A program made the position numbers and the translations under genes. From contig CAIKZJ010000322.1 in the NCBI GenBank assembly GCA_903831845.1, forward strand, positions 1 to 44,850: 44,850 bases of DNA, given 5' to 3'. The notes beneath the pieces were generated by a model. That model made no database searches, was not told where the DNA came from, and saw only the letters and a program-made list of their open reading frames with translations. Positions within the stretch are counted from its first letter, which is position 1. Each line of letters begins with the position of its first letter. The DNA is from an uncultured Ignavibacteriota bacterium (lineage in GTDB: Bacteria; Bacteroidota; Ignavibacteria; Tepidaquicellales; Tepidaquicellaceae). Shown in pieces: positions 18,809 through 28,074 of this stretch.

Positions 18809-19770
18809 TTGTTAAAATATTTTTTATACCACCTGTATGTTTTTAGTATGCCTTCGTTTAAATCGACCTTCGGCCTGAACCCGAGCATTTCCTGCGCTTT
18901 TTCTATGCTGGGTATTCTCAACTCAACATCCACATAATTCTTCGGTATGTATTTAACTGCCGATTTTGTTTTTGTGAGCGATATAATTTTTTCGGCGAGA
19001 GAAGATATCGTGATCGTACCTTTCGGGTTGCCGATGTTGAAAATTTCGCCTACGGCTTTTTTATTCGTAAGGCAGAGCATTGTTCCGTCGATCATATCGT
19101 CGATATAACACCACGACCTTATCTGATCGCCCTCGCCGTGTATCTGAATTTCCTTGTTCAGAACTGCGTTCTTTATGAAAATCTGTATCGCGCCCTCGCC
19201 TATCTGCCCCGGGCCGTATATATTAAAAGGCCTGATTGAAACCGCCGGATATCCTCTTGTCTTGTAATAGCTGTAAAGCAAATGCTCGCCTGAAACCTTG
19301 CTTATAGAGTAAGTCCACCTGCCCTCTCCGACGGGAGCAAGGTTGGTGTTTGACATTTCGCTTGACTTGTAGGCATATGCTCCGAGAACTTCGCTCGTGG
19401 AAAAGTTGACAACCCGTTCGAGTTTTCCGCTGTATTTTTCAAGCGCTTTAACGAAATTGAAAGTGCCGAGTATGTTAACATCCATAGTCTTGACGGGATT
19501 GTTTATGACCGTATCCACGCCGGCTATCGCCGCCAGATGAAGCGCTATCTGCGGTTTGAAATCCTCGGCTGCATTCTTAAGCATCGTGAAATCCGTGATA
19601 TCCCCTCTGACTATCTTTACGTTGCTCTTGTTTATTTTCTTGTATTTTAGCGAATCCCTCGCGAATATATCGTAAATCAGTATTTCATTGTCCTTGCTGA
19701 ATAACTCGGCCAGACGGCTTCCTATGAAACCGCCGCCTCCAGTAAGCAGAATTCTCTTGTTCTTTATCAT
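18805..19770 (-). CDS. NAD-dependent epimerase/dehydratase (extended SDR, ArnA-C/UXS-like)
   Basis: RILLTGGGGFIGSRLAELF...NFSTSEVLGAYAY...EGRWTYSISKVSGEHLLYSYYKTRGYPAVSIRPFNIYGPGQIGEGAIQIF. Confidence 0.9.
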   Translation of the reverse strand: MIKNKRILLTGGGGFIGSRLAELFSKDNEILIYDIFARDSLKYKKINKSNVKIVRGDITDFTMLKNAAEDFKPQIALHLAAIAGVDTVINNPVKTMDVNILGTFNFVKALEKYSGKLERVVNFSTSEVLGAYAYKSSEMSNTNLAPVGEGRWTYSISKVSGEHLLYSYYKTRGYPAVSIRPFNIYGPGQIGEGAIQIFIKNAVLNKEIQIHGEGDQIRSWCYIDDMIDGTMLCLTNKKAVGEIFNIGNPKGTITISSLAEKIISLTKTKSAVKYIPKNYVDVELRIPSIEKAQEMLGFRPKVDLNEGILKTYRWYKKYFNK

Positions 19771-19773
19771 TAT

Positions 19774-20739
19774 CTATAGATTTAGTGTAAAGCTTTTTCT
19801 TAAAAATCCGTCGGCCATAAACTTCTTTTTGAAGTCGAAAAGCCCCTGCAGAAGTTCGTTCCCGACGTTTGACGTTCCGATGTCGTAAAGGCGGAAATTG
19901 TTCAGTTTCGACCATTCAATCGTCTTATAGAGAAGGTAATCAGACACCCTGTCTTTTTTATGCTTCTCGTCAGCAGCAAGATAGAAATTAAGCACAACGT
20001 CGTCTTTCACAAGAAAGAGAGTGCATATGCCAGCCGTCTCGCCGTCGATCTTCGCGGTGAAAAGTTTTATCCTGTCTTTCATTACGTTCTTCAGGTACAC
20101 GAGCTCTTCCAGAGAATGCGTCGGCTTGACGTTCTTTAGCTCCCTGTTTGAATAAAGTATGTTGTAAAAATCGCCGAGTGTGTCTTTTGTTATGTTATCC
20201 TCTATCATATCTATGGCGATTATCTTAGCCGATTTCTGGATTGAACGCTTTTTGGGATTTTTCAGTTTTTCAAATTCAAAGCTCTTGAGGTCGACGATAT
20301 TCGTAATCGAATACCTTGTTACGTTGAATCCCGAAAGTATGAGCGCATATTCGTATTCCTCGTTCGCGTTCCTGTGGTAAATGTAAGGCGAATTGCGAAT
20401 AAGACATCTGGCGAAACCTCGGGAAGCAAGATATTCCCTGAATCCGGAAATGGCCTCGAGGAAATCTGTAATCTTCAGCTTGTCCCTCCAGAGAAAACCG
20501 CCGAAACTCACGCCGTCGCAGGATATGTAAGATTTAACGCCTTTATCCGTTACCTCATTTCCTGGAATTATCGCAACAACCTTGTTTTTTTCCCTGAAGA
20601 GAAGATGGTGCCATTTAATATTCTTCTCGAACACGTCGTTGTAGCAAAGGAACCTCTTGTCATAAAACATGTTATATTCGTGACTCAGGAAGTCATCCCA
20701 TTCTGCGCTTTTCGATATGTCTGTTTTTATTATTTCCAA
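19774..20739 (-). CDS. FemAB/GNAT-like acyltransferase
   Basis: MEIIKTDISKSAEWDDFLSHEYNMFYDKRFLCYNDVFEKNIKWHHLLFREKNKVVAIIPG...ETAGICTLFLVKDDVVLNFYLAADEKHKKDRVSDYLLYKTIEWSKLNNFRLYDIGTSN. Confidence 0.75.
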   Translation of the reverse strand: MEIIKTDISKSAEWDDFLSHEYNMFYDKRFLCYNDVFEKNIKWHHLLFREKNKVVAIIPGNEVTDKGVKSYISCDGVSFGGFLWRDKLKITDFLEAISGFREYLASRGFARCLIRNSPYIYHRNANEEYEYALILSGFNVTRYSITNIVDLKSFEFEKLKNPKKRSIQKSAKIIAIDMIEDNITKDTLGDFYNILYSNRELKNVKPTHSLEELVYLKNVMKDRIKLFTAKIDGETAGICTLFLVKDDVVLNFYLAADEKHKKDRVSDYLLYKTIEWSKLNNFRLYDIGTSNVGNELLQGLFDFKKKFMADGFLRKSFTLNL

Positions 20740-22406
20740 AAGTTGCTGTATAATTCGTACCCCGGAGACTTTTTCACAAGAATAAATCCTTCAGGAATAA
20801 ACAGGCCCGATTCCGGATAATCGCTTCTGTTAATCCTGTCTTTCTCGACTATAATGTTGCATGGCTCTTTTTTTCCCGTAAGCACCGCTTTTACGCTTTC
20901 GGTGCCGTTTTTAGTATCCAGAAATTCGAAATTGTATTTCCCTGTTTTCCATCCGAGATCAAGTCCGTCGAAATAAAAACTGAACTGGGGGTTAAACCTG
21001 TAATTGCTCGCGACATAAACAAGATTTCGGCCGCCGCTCTTTTCTATCTCATTCCTGATTCCGGTTATATTGAAGGAGTTCTCCCAGTACGGTATTCGCA
21101 GCGCGTACAAAGCGCTGATAAAAAATAAAAATACTAAAATAAAAGCATAGTATATACCCGGAATGCCCCGCCTCTTCTTCATCAAATAGAAAATGCTAAT
21201 AACAGAAAGCGCCGCCCAGACAGCCGTCAGAATGAGGAATACAGGCAGGTTGTCTTTCCGCAGAACATAACCTTCTTCAATCCTGAAGTAGTTCAGGACC
21301 GACCAGAAAATATTCAGAGCAGTGAATACGAGAAGCGATAATTTTTCCTTTAATTCGACCGCGTCGAGATTTCTGATATAATCTGCGGATATGAAGACCC
21401 CGGGAGTAAGTATAAGAAGTATGTATACTTCAAGCTTCGTACGGAAGAATGTGATTATCAGAAGGCCCGTAATGAACCAAACGAGGACGAATATTTCCTT
21501 TGCTCCGAGATTCCTGAAGTTAATGATCTTTTTGAACGCTCCGAAAAGCATAACGACTCCGTACGGAAGAATTGTGAGCAGATAGTTAATGTGGTATAAA
21601 TATCCGGAGCCTTTGGTGTTATGCTCCACTCCGAATAGCGCCCTTTCGTATATGTGATAGAAGAAGAAATAATTTACGAACTCTTTACCATAGGTAACGA
21701 ACATGTAAGCATGCCACGGCGCGGCTATTATTACGCCGATGATTGTCATTACAGAGAGATCGGCGAAACTGTATTTAAACCTTTTTCTTCCTGCGGCCAT
21801 CGCGAGGAAAAGCACCATGGGTATGAAAAATCCAACGAGTATTTTCACCATCAGGCAGAGGCCGAAAACGATTCCCGCGAAGTAATTATATTTCCTGTTT
21901 CCTGTGTCCAGGTATTTCAGGACCAGATAAAATGAAGAAACGATAAGAAGCGAGTACGGCATGTCGAACTGGAACCGGTTGCAGAAAATACTGAATATTA
22001 TATTGCTTGAAAAAATTACCGCGGCGATAATCCCCTCCCGCCCGCTGTAAATATTTTTCCCCATAAGCATCAGCATCCATAAAAGCGCCGCGCTTATGAT
22101 GAAAATAAAAATCTTGAAGCTTATATTATTCATCCCGAATACGGAAGTGAACAAATAGCCCGTCCAGATAAGAAGAGGAGGATGAGAGCCTGAATAGAAT
22201 TTACCCACTGAATGGCTGCTCTGGTCAAGAAAGTCTCCCGAATCCTTTATTGAAAGCACTCGCGTCGCGTACATGCCTTCATCCCAGGGCTGGATATCGG
22301 TGACAATAATCGTGTGAATTTTCGCGGCGAATAAAAATACGACGAGAAAAAAGAAAACGCGTTTCAGATTTTTCCCGTCGTCAAAATATTTTAAAATTCC
22401 TGTCAT
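20730..22406 (-). CDS. ArnT/PMT-like (GT39) membrane glycosyltransferase
   Basis: Polytopic; IIVTDIQPWDEGMYATRVLSI...SGSHPPLLIWTGYLFTSVFG: acidic residues in the first periplasmic loop typical of GT-C/ArnT. Confidence 0.85.
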   Translation of the reverse strand: MTGILKYFDDGKNLKRVFFFLVVFLFAAKIHTIIVTDIQPWDEGMYATRVLSIKDSGDFLDQSSHSVGKFYSGSHPPLLIWTGYLFTSVFGMNNISFKIFIFIISAALLWMLMLMGKNIYSGREGIIAAVIFSSNIIFSIFCNRFQFDMPYSLLIVSSFYLVLKYLDTGNRKYNYFAGIVFGLCLMVKILVGFFIPMVLFLAMAAGRKRFKYSFADLSVMTIIGVIIAAPWHAYMFVTYGKEFVNYFFFYHIYERALFGVEHNTKGSGYLYHINYLLTILPYGVVMLFGAFKKIINFRNLGAKEIFVLVWFITGLLIITFFRTKLEVYILLILTPGVFISADYIRNLDAVELKEKLSLLVFTALNIFWSVLNYFRIEEGYVLRKDNLPVFLILTAVWAALSVISIFYLMKKRRGIPGIYYAFILVFLFFISALYALRIPYWENSFNITGIRNEIEKSGGRNLVYVASNYRFNPQFSFYFDGLDLGWKTGKYNFEFLDTKNGTESVKAVLTGKKEPCNIIVEKDRINRSDYPESGLFIPEGFILVKKSPGYELYSNFWK

Positions 22407-22441
22407 TAACCGTTCTTAACAGCAAGAAATATGAGAGCAAA

Positions 22442-23359
22442 TCAGAAATTAAAACCCAGCGACATCGAGTTTCCTGAGCCGAAACCTATTGTGTAAGGCT
22501 GGAAAGCATAATCGATGTAAAGAGATTTATACTTCAGGCCGAGACCTGCCGAAAAACTCCTGTTCTCATACCCTGTCTGGTAACCGGCCCGGAGAAATAT
22601 AAAATCCTTGTATCCCGCTTCGGCTCCCATATGCGTGTGCAGCACGCCGCCGTCGAGGATCTTGTAACCGTCGAGCGCCCCTGTGAAAGTGAAATTATTC
22701 TTTCTCAAAACATAACTTCCTCCAAAACGCAGAGCGGTGGGAAGCTTAGTTTCGGCGTTATAAAGCGCGTTCATCGAGCCGATGTTCGAAAGCACTACGG
22801 CGAAAGAGACATCGTTAATCTTATAGTTTGCTCCGAAATCAAGTCCGTATCCCGAAGCTTCGTCTATATATATCTTTTCATAGAGCATCTTAACCGTTAT
22901 ACCCGCCGTGAAATTGCTCTGTATATCGTAGCAAAGGCTTATACCGCCTGCAAAATTGTCGGAATTGAAAGTTTCAATAGGCGCGCCGGGATTGTTCCTA
23001 ACCTCGATATCGCTGACAGTGGTTTTAAGAAGCCCGATGCCCAGGCCGAATTTATTCATCCTGAATTTCGCGCCGACAAAGTTTGTCGTCATATCCAGCA
23101 TCGTCTTGTTGAACATAGCTGTAACGTTGCCGTTTTCAGTGGAATTAATCCTTGCCGGGTTGTAAATAAACGCCGTGCCGTCATCCGCAAGCGACACGTA
23201 AGCGTCGCCCATGGCTATCGAACGCGCCCCTATACCGAGTTTAAGGAACGAAAGACCGGTATTGGCCGCGCCGTCATTCTGGCCGCGGGCTATACCCGCG
23301 AATAGGAGGATTAACACCGCTATTGAAAATTTCCGCATATATATATTCTTATTCTTCAA
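22442..23359 (-). CDS. PorV/PorQ family outer-membrane barrel, paralogue 1
   Basis: NTGLSFLKLGIGARSIAMGDAYVSLADDGTAFIYNPARINS...FLRAGYQTGYENRSFSAGLGLKYKSLYIDYAFQPYTIGFGSGNSMSLGFNF. Confidence 0.88.
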   Translation of the reverse strand: MKNKNIYMRKFSIAVLILLFAGIARGQNDGAANTGLSFLKLGIGARSIAMGDAYVSLADDGTAFIYNPARINSTENGNVTAMFNKTMLDMTTNFVGAKFRMNKFGLGIGLLKTTVSDIEVRNNPGAPIETFNSDNFAGGISLCYDIQSNFTAGITVKMLYEKIYIDEASGYGLDFGANYKINDVSFAVVLSNIGSMNALYNAETKLPTALRFGGSYVLRKNNFTFTGALDGYKILDGGVLHTHMGAEAGYKDFIFLRAGYQTGYENRSFSAGLGLKYKSLYIDYAFQPYTIGFGSGNSMSLGFNF

Positions 23360-23371
23360 GTTATGAATAAA

Positions 23372-24412
23372 TTATTTGAATTTAAAAGCAATTCCTATGT
23401 TCTGAACAGGTTTATGCGTATAAGGTTCTATCTGAAAGCTGTAATCGAGTCCGAGATTAATGTCTTTCGTAAAAGTTTTAGAAAGTCCGATACCAGCTCC
23501 CGGCTGTATATTGCCGAAGAAATCATCGGATTTGAGATCCATCCTGTCGATCCCCGCGCGTACTTTCACGTAATCGTTCAGATTAATTTCACATCCGACC
23601 TTAAGCGCGAAATTATAACTTCTCTTGCTTTCGGTTTTAATGCCGAGAGAATCTGTCGTTACAAACCTGGGATTTACGTAAGTATCGAATCCCGCCGAGA
23701 CAATTCCGAGTTTATTCGGCAGGTTGTATGTTCCTCCGAATCCTACGAGCACGGGAAATTTTTCCTCGGACGTAGTGCCGTTCGTTCCGTAAACCTTATT
23801 GTCTGTAGTTTCCCATTTGTATTTCACGCCGAGGTCTCTTGCCGAAATCCCGAATGTAAGGTCTTTAGAAGCCAGGTATGTAAGGCCGAGGTCGAAGCCG
23901 ACGCTCGTAGTATTCACTCCTTCATAGAGTTTGGAGTAATAGAGTTTGACGCCCACACCCAGAGCCATTTCCGGTGAAACAAGGAAACTCATACCCATAA
24001 GGAACTGATTTTCGTACGTGCTTAGCATCCCGAGAGAACGCGCGTCGTTATCCCTGCCGTCAATATCGGAGACTCCCGCGTTTATCCACGAAAGGCTTAT
24101 TCCCGCAGTCTGCTTCCCGCCTGAAAGAGAGAATTTTTTCGCGAACGAAACAAAATTCAGTTTTCTGTCAAGGCTCAGAAAAGTGTAGCCGAGGTTCACT
24201 ATGCCGTTTTCCTGAAAACAGCTTAGGGACGGGTTGTAGTATCCGGAAATATCCCCGTACCTGTCGGAAACAAGCGTGTTTCCCATCGAGAGGCCTCTTG
24301 CTCCGAAACCCATTCTTGCAAAACTCCCGGCGTAACTTCCCAGCTGAGCGTGTGCAGTCGTGAAAGCCGCGAGAATTAGTAATAGTGCAAAATATTTTTT
24401 CATATAATTCAA
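23372..24412 (-). CDS. PorV/PorQ family outer-membrane barrel, paralogue 2
   Basis: SYAGSFARMGFGARGLSMGNTLVSDRYGDISGYYNPSLSCFQENGIVNLGYTFLSLDRKLNFVSFAKKF...NIGIAFKFK. Confidence 0.88.
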   Translation of the reverse strand: MNYMKKYFALLLILAAFTTAHAQLGSYAGSFARMGFGARGLSMGNTLVSDRYGDISGYYNPSLSCFQENGIVNLGYTFLSLDRKLNFVSFAKKFSLSGGKQTAGISLSWINAGVSDIDGRDNDARSLGMLSTYENQFLMGMSFLVSPEMALGVGVKLYYSKLYEGVNTTSVGFDLGLTYLASKDLTFGISARDLGVKYKWETTDNKVYGTNGTTSEEKFPVLVGFGGTYNLPNKLGIVSAGFDTYVNPRFVTTDSLGIKTESKRSYNFALKVGCEINLNDYVKVRAGIDRMDLKSDDFFGNIQPGAGIGLSKTFTKDINLGLDYSFQIEPYTHKPVQNIGIAFKFK

Positions 24413-24424
24413 ACTCTTTGATTT

Positions 24425-26038
24425 TTATTTCATTAAAATAACTTTGCCCCAGAACGGAGTCTCGTCGTCGACTTCAATCCTGTAAAAATAAACTGCGTTA
24501 GCCACCACATAACCGTCATCGTTTTTACCGTCCCATATCACAAAATTCACGTCGTTGTTTGTGCGTGTCGCGTTCTGGATTACCGTTCTGACGTGATTCA
24601 TTCCGAAATCGAAAATCTTTATCGTTACTTTCGACGATGGTTTGCTTGTCTTAAAGAAGAATCTAGTGACTTCATTATTGGGCGAAAATGGATTCGGCGC
24701 CGCATAAGTTGTCGTGGTCGATGAAATATCGCCGCAGGCGCGGAAAATTTTCCAGGCCGCCGTCCAGGGCGCGCCTGTTTCCTTCGTTCTCAGAAGTCCG
24801 TCGGCGCTGCCGAAATACAAAGTGTCGTTAATGTAATTTCCCGAATAGAAATTATTCGATTTGCAGATATCTTTCGAGACCGGATCCGCTATCAGCGACG
24901 GTTTCGACCAGTCGAACTTTCCGAAATTCGCGCGCCATATCCCGCCGTCAGTGAATCCGTAAACTATCGAATCCCTTGAACTTATTCCGTTTGGCGAGTA
25001 TCCCTGAAGCGTGTAAGCCCAGGTCTGTCCTCTGTTCGAGGAAAAACTCAGAGCGTTGACTTCGTTGTTGTCTTCGGCTCTTCTTGTTGCCGCCCACCAT
25101 ATCTCTTTCGAGCCGTACTTCTGTACATGGAACTTAACGACGAAATTTCCCGAAACCCTGTTTGTGCCGCTGCCCGAGTTCTGAAAACTGCGTTTCTTCC
25201 AGCTAACGCCCCAGTCGGTCGATATGTTTATTCCGTTCGCGGTGCCTACCATGAGAGTTGAATCGTTTATTGACTCCACAGCGAACACCCTGTGATTAAG
25301 GTTTATTCTCGGATTAAGAGTGAAAGTGTAGGTTCCTCCGGTGTATATGCTGTCCAGATCATCCGGCGGAAGCACAACTCTCTGCCATGTCGCTCCGTAA
25401 TCAGTCGATTTTCTAAGTCCTCCCGCAAACGATGCGACCCAGATAGTGTAATTTAGAGTGTCGTTCTTCGTGCGGGTTATGCCTATGTCGTAAGTCAGAT
25501 TCTGCTGTCTTACTACTACCGGAAGCGCATAAAGCGTGTTGGCTCCGTAAGTGACGGAGGAATCCGCCTGTCCGTCTATAGGCTGCGGGTTGGAGTTCCA
25601 CGTGCGGCCGAAATCGGTCGAAACCTTTATACCTGTGCCCGTCGGAACGTTTTCTCCGCTTATTTCCTGGCTGATTGCCGTTGCTACAACGAGCATGTTA
25701 TTCTTAAGCGTAAACCCTGAAACATCGTCGTCTCCGAAGGGTTCCGTGCCGATGTAATACTCAAAACTGCCGAACCTGTCTACGGTTCTCATAATGCCGC
25801 TGCCTGTTCCGAACCATACTGTGTCGCCCGATTTGTAAATGTCGGTAATGAAATTGCTGATAGGACATTTCGAGCTTTTAGGCGCCGCGATTACGGAGGT
25901 TATTTTACCCGTCTTTTTTACGGCCGTTATCCCGTTATCCTTGAACCTGCCTATTGAGAAACTTTCGGGAATGACCTGTGAATACAGGTTTACTGCCGTA
26001 AAGATAATAATTACCGGAAATATTTTTCTTAGTATCAT
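24425..26038 (-). CDS. Secreted BNR/YCF48-like repeat protein with FlgD-like C-terminal domain
   Basis: IKVSTDFGRTWN, RKSTDYGATWQRV, INISTDWGVSWKKR repeats; C-terminus YAAPNPFSPNNEVTRFFFKTSKPSSKVTIKIFDFGMNHVRTVI...WDGKNDDGYVVANAVYFYRIEV...GKVILMK. Confidence 0.82.
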   Translation of the reverse strand: MILRKIFPVIIIFTAVNLYSQVIPESFSIGRFKDNGITAVKKTGKITSVIAAPKSSKCPISNFITDIYKSGDTVWFGTGSGIMRTVDRFGSFEYYIGTEPFGDDDVSGFTLKNNMLVVATAISQEISGENVPTGTGIKVSTDFGRTWNSNPQPIDGQADSSVTYGANTLYALPVVVRQQNLTYDIGITRTKNDTLNYTIWVASFAGGLRKSTDYGATWQRVVLPPDDLDSIYTGGTYTFTLNPRINLNHRVFAVESINDSTLMVGTANGINISTDWGVSWKKRSFQNSGSGTNRVSGNFVVKFHVQKYGSKEIWWAATRRAEDNNEVNALSFSSNRGQTWAYTLQGYSPNGISSRDSIVYGFTDGGIWRANFGKFDWSKPSLIADPVSKDICKSNNFYSGNYINDTLYFGSADGLLRTKETGAPWTAAWKIFRACGDISSTTTTYAAPNPFSPNNEVTRFFFKTSKPSSKVTIKIFDFGMNHVRTVIQNATRTNNDVNFVIWDGKNDDGYVVANAVYFYRIEVDDETPFWGKVILMK

Positions 26039-26055
26039 TTTAAATTCTTAATTCT

Positions 26056-26844
26056 TTAATTTGGCCTGACGAATTTGATGCTGTCTTTATAAACCGCGCT
26101 GCTAAGTTCCGAACGGTCTATCGCCGTGAAGAAATACTTATAAAAGCCGTAGGATGAATCAGGAACGGCATATGTCACAGTGTTTGTATAAGAATAAACG
26201 TTGTTACCGTCGTAATTCATCGCATAGCGGCCGATGAAATTCCCGCTCGGCCTGTATGCGTCCATATATACGAATGCTATATCGCAGTGTCCGTCAGGGT
26301 CGGTTGCAGTAAGCGACAGTGTCAGATTAAAAGAACCTGAAAGCGGCCTTACAACGCTGTCGGGTATACTTGGATTGGACAGGACAGGAGCATGATTCGA
26401 GGTATTCATCACGTGAAATTCCGAGCCTATCATATTGCTGTTGAGCCCCTTCTCGTTCGCGGCTATTACCTGAATCGTGTAATTGCCCACGAGCAGGCAG
26501 GAGACTGTTCCTGTGGTTATAGTCGCCGCGAATTTTTTTCCTGTCGCAGTGTCCTTGATATATGCGAGATTGTAAGTTCCAAGGCTCGCGCTGTTCGGGT
26601 CAAGGACGGTGCAGGTAACTCCGCTTAACGGAGCGCCGTTGTTTATATCAGCCTGCACCGAAACATAGAAGCTGATGACAGGCGATCCGGAGTTTGTTTT
26701 CACGGTGTCCGGAGTTCTGACAAGATTGGTAATGACAGGCGAATCGTATGACGGGTCGATCACGCTGTCGTTTTTCTTCTCGCATGAATACATAATAATA
26801 CCTGCAATAAGAAAAACCGCCATTATGCTTGCTCTTTTTAACAT
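26056..26844 (-). CDS. Lipoprotein with Ig-like domains
   Basis: Lipobox MAVFLIAGIIMYSCEKKNDS; beta-rich repeats. Confidence 0.7.
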   Translation of the reverse strand: MLKRASIMAVFLIAGIIMYSCEKKNDSVIDPSYDSPVITNLVRTPDTVKTNSGSPVISFYVSVQADINNGAPLSGVTCTVLDPNSASLGTYNLAYIKDTATGKKFAATITTGTVSCLLVGNYTIQVIAANEKGLNSNMIGSEFHVMNTSNHAPVLSNPSIPDSVVRPLSGSFNLTLSLTATDPDGHCDIAFVYMDAYRPSGNFIGRYAMNYDGNNVYSYTNTVTYAVPDSSYGFYKYFFTAIDRSELSSAVYKDSIKFVRPN

Positions 26845-27090
26845 TTGGTTATATTGAACTTAATTTAAATTAACCGGATGATGCCGGATAATTTATCAAA
26901 ATAATCATTAAATTAATACCTTTAAACACATTAATGAACTTAAAGGTCGTTTAAAAACTCGAAAATTTGTCTTGGGATTTCAGGTCTTATCTAAAACCTT
27001 ATTTTAATAGGAAGAAATATGCTATACGAATGATTTTTGTTGAGTAAATTTATTAATTATTTTATTTATAGTAAAGGGTAATGAGTAAAA

Positions 27091-27978
27091 TCAGATTTTA
27101 CGGTTTTTTATCGCCCTGTCGATGGAATCCGCAATATCGGGCTGTTTCAGGCCGTAACTTTCAAGTTTGTCTGTGTTCATAGACACATCGGGTACCTGCG
27201 GCAATCCTTCCGCTGTTTTACAGGATACGGGTTTAAGCAGGCTTTTGCTGAATCCCGCCGATTCGCAGATAAGTTCGCCTATTTCAAGTCTTGATATCCT
27301 GTCCCTCCCTCCGAAATTCAGTGTTTCGTTTTTAACAGTCATACCGCACAGGCTGTTTATAATATCTGCAGCATTTTCGAGTAAGAGCGGGCTTCTGTAC
27401 TGATCAAAAAACATTCTGACCTCTTTTCCCTGTTCAAGAGATTCATATGTATGATGAAAGTTGTTCCTCGAATGATTCAAACCAAACCCGATGAGCAAAG
27501 CGGTACGTAGGATTATATAATTATCAGAGTTTCTCTGAACCGCGATTTCCCCCATAAGTTTTGATTCCGCATAAAGCGTCAGCGGGTTCAGGTCGGCGTC
27601 TTCGTCCAGCAGGCCTTTTCCGGACCCGTCGTAAACAAGATCGGTTGAAGTGTATATCATCCTGGAATTATAATCAGTGCACATACGGGCAATATTCTCT
27701 GTCGCTTCAACGTTAAGACGGTAGACTTCGCTTCTTGGCAGGCCTGCGCAAATTTCAGGACGCGAGTAGCATGCCGTATGGATTACCACATCGGGTCTGA
27801 AATTAATAAACAAAAGCGACAATTTCGCCTTGTCGGTTATGTCGATCTTCATGGAATTGTATTTGTAGCAATTCCCCGGATTTACGTTATACAGAGTAAG
27901 CAGTTCTTTTTCGGAAGATAATCTGATATTCAGATATTGACCCAGCAATCCGCCTCCGCCTGTAAGCAATACTTTCAT
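27091..27978 (-). CDS. SDR sugar-nucleotide reductase, RmlD-like
   Basis: MKVLLTGGGGLLGQYLNIRLSSEKELLTLYN...FRPDVVIHTACYSRPEICAGLPRSEVYRLNVEATENIARMC...YTSTDLVYDGSGKGLLDEDADLNPLTLYAESKLMGE. Confidence 0.85.
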   Translation of the reverse strand: MKVLLTGGGGLLGQYLNIRLSSEKELLTLYNVNPGNCYKYNSMKIDITDKAKLSLLFINFRPDVVIHTACYSRPEICAGLPRSEVYRLNVEATENIARMCTDYNSRMIYTSTDLVYDGSGKGLLDEDADLNPLTLYAESKLMGEIAVQRNSDNYIILRTALLIGFGLNHSRNNFHHTYESLEQGKEVRMFFDQYRSPLLLENAADIINSLCGMTVKNETLNFGGRDRISRLEIGELICESAGFSKSLLKPVSCKTAEGLPQVPDVSMNTDKLESYGLKQPDIADSIDRAIKNRKI

Positions 27979-28074
27979 CTCATAACATTTAATGCGGAAT
28001 ATAACAATTATATGCCATTAAGGATAGAATTAAATATCGGCTTTTGTTATGTTTACGGATAATAAAAATCAACC

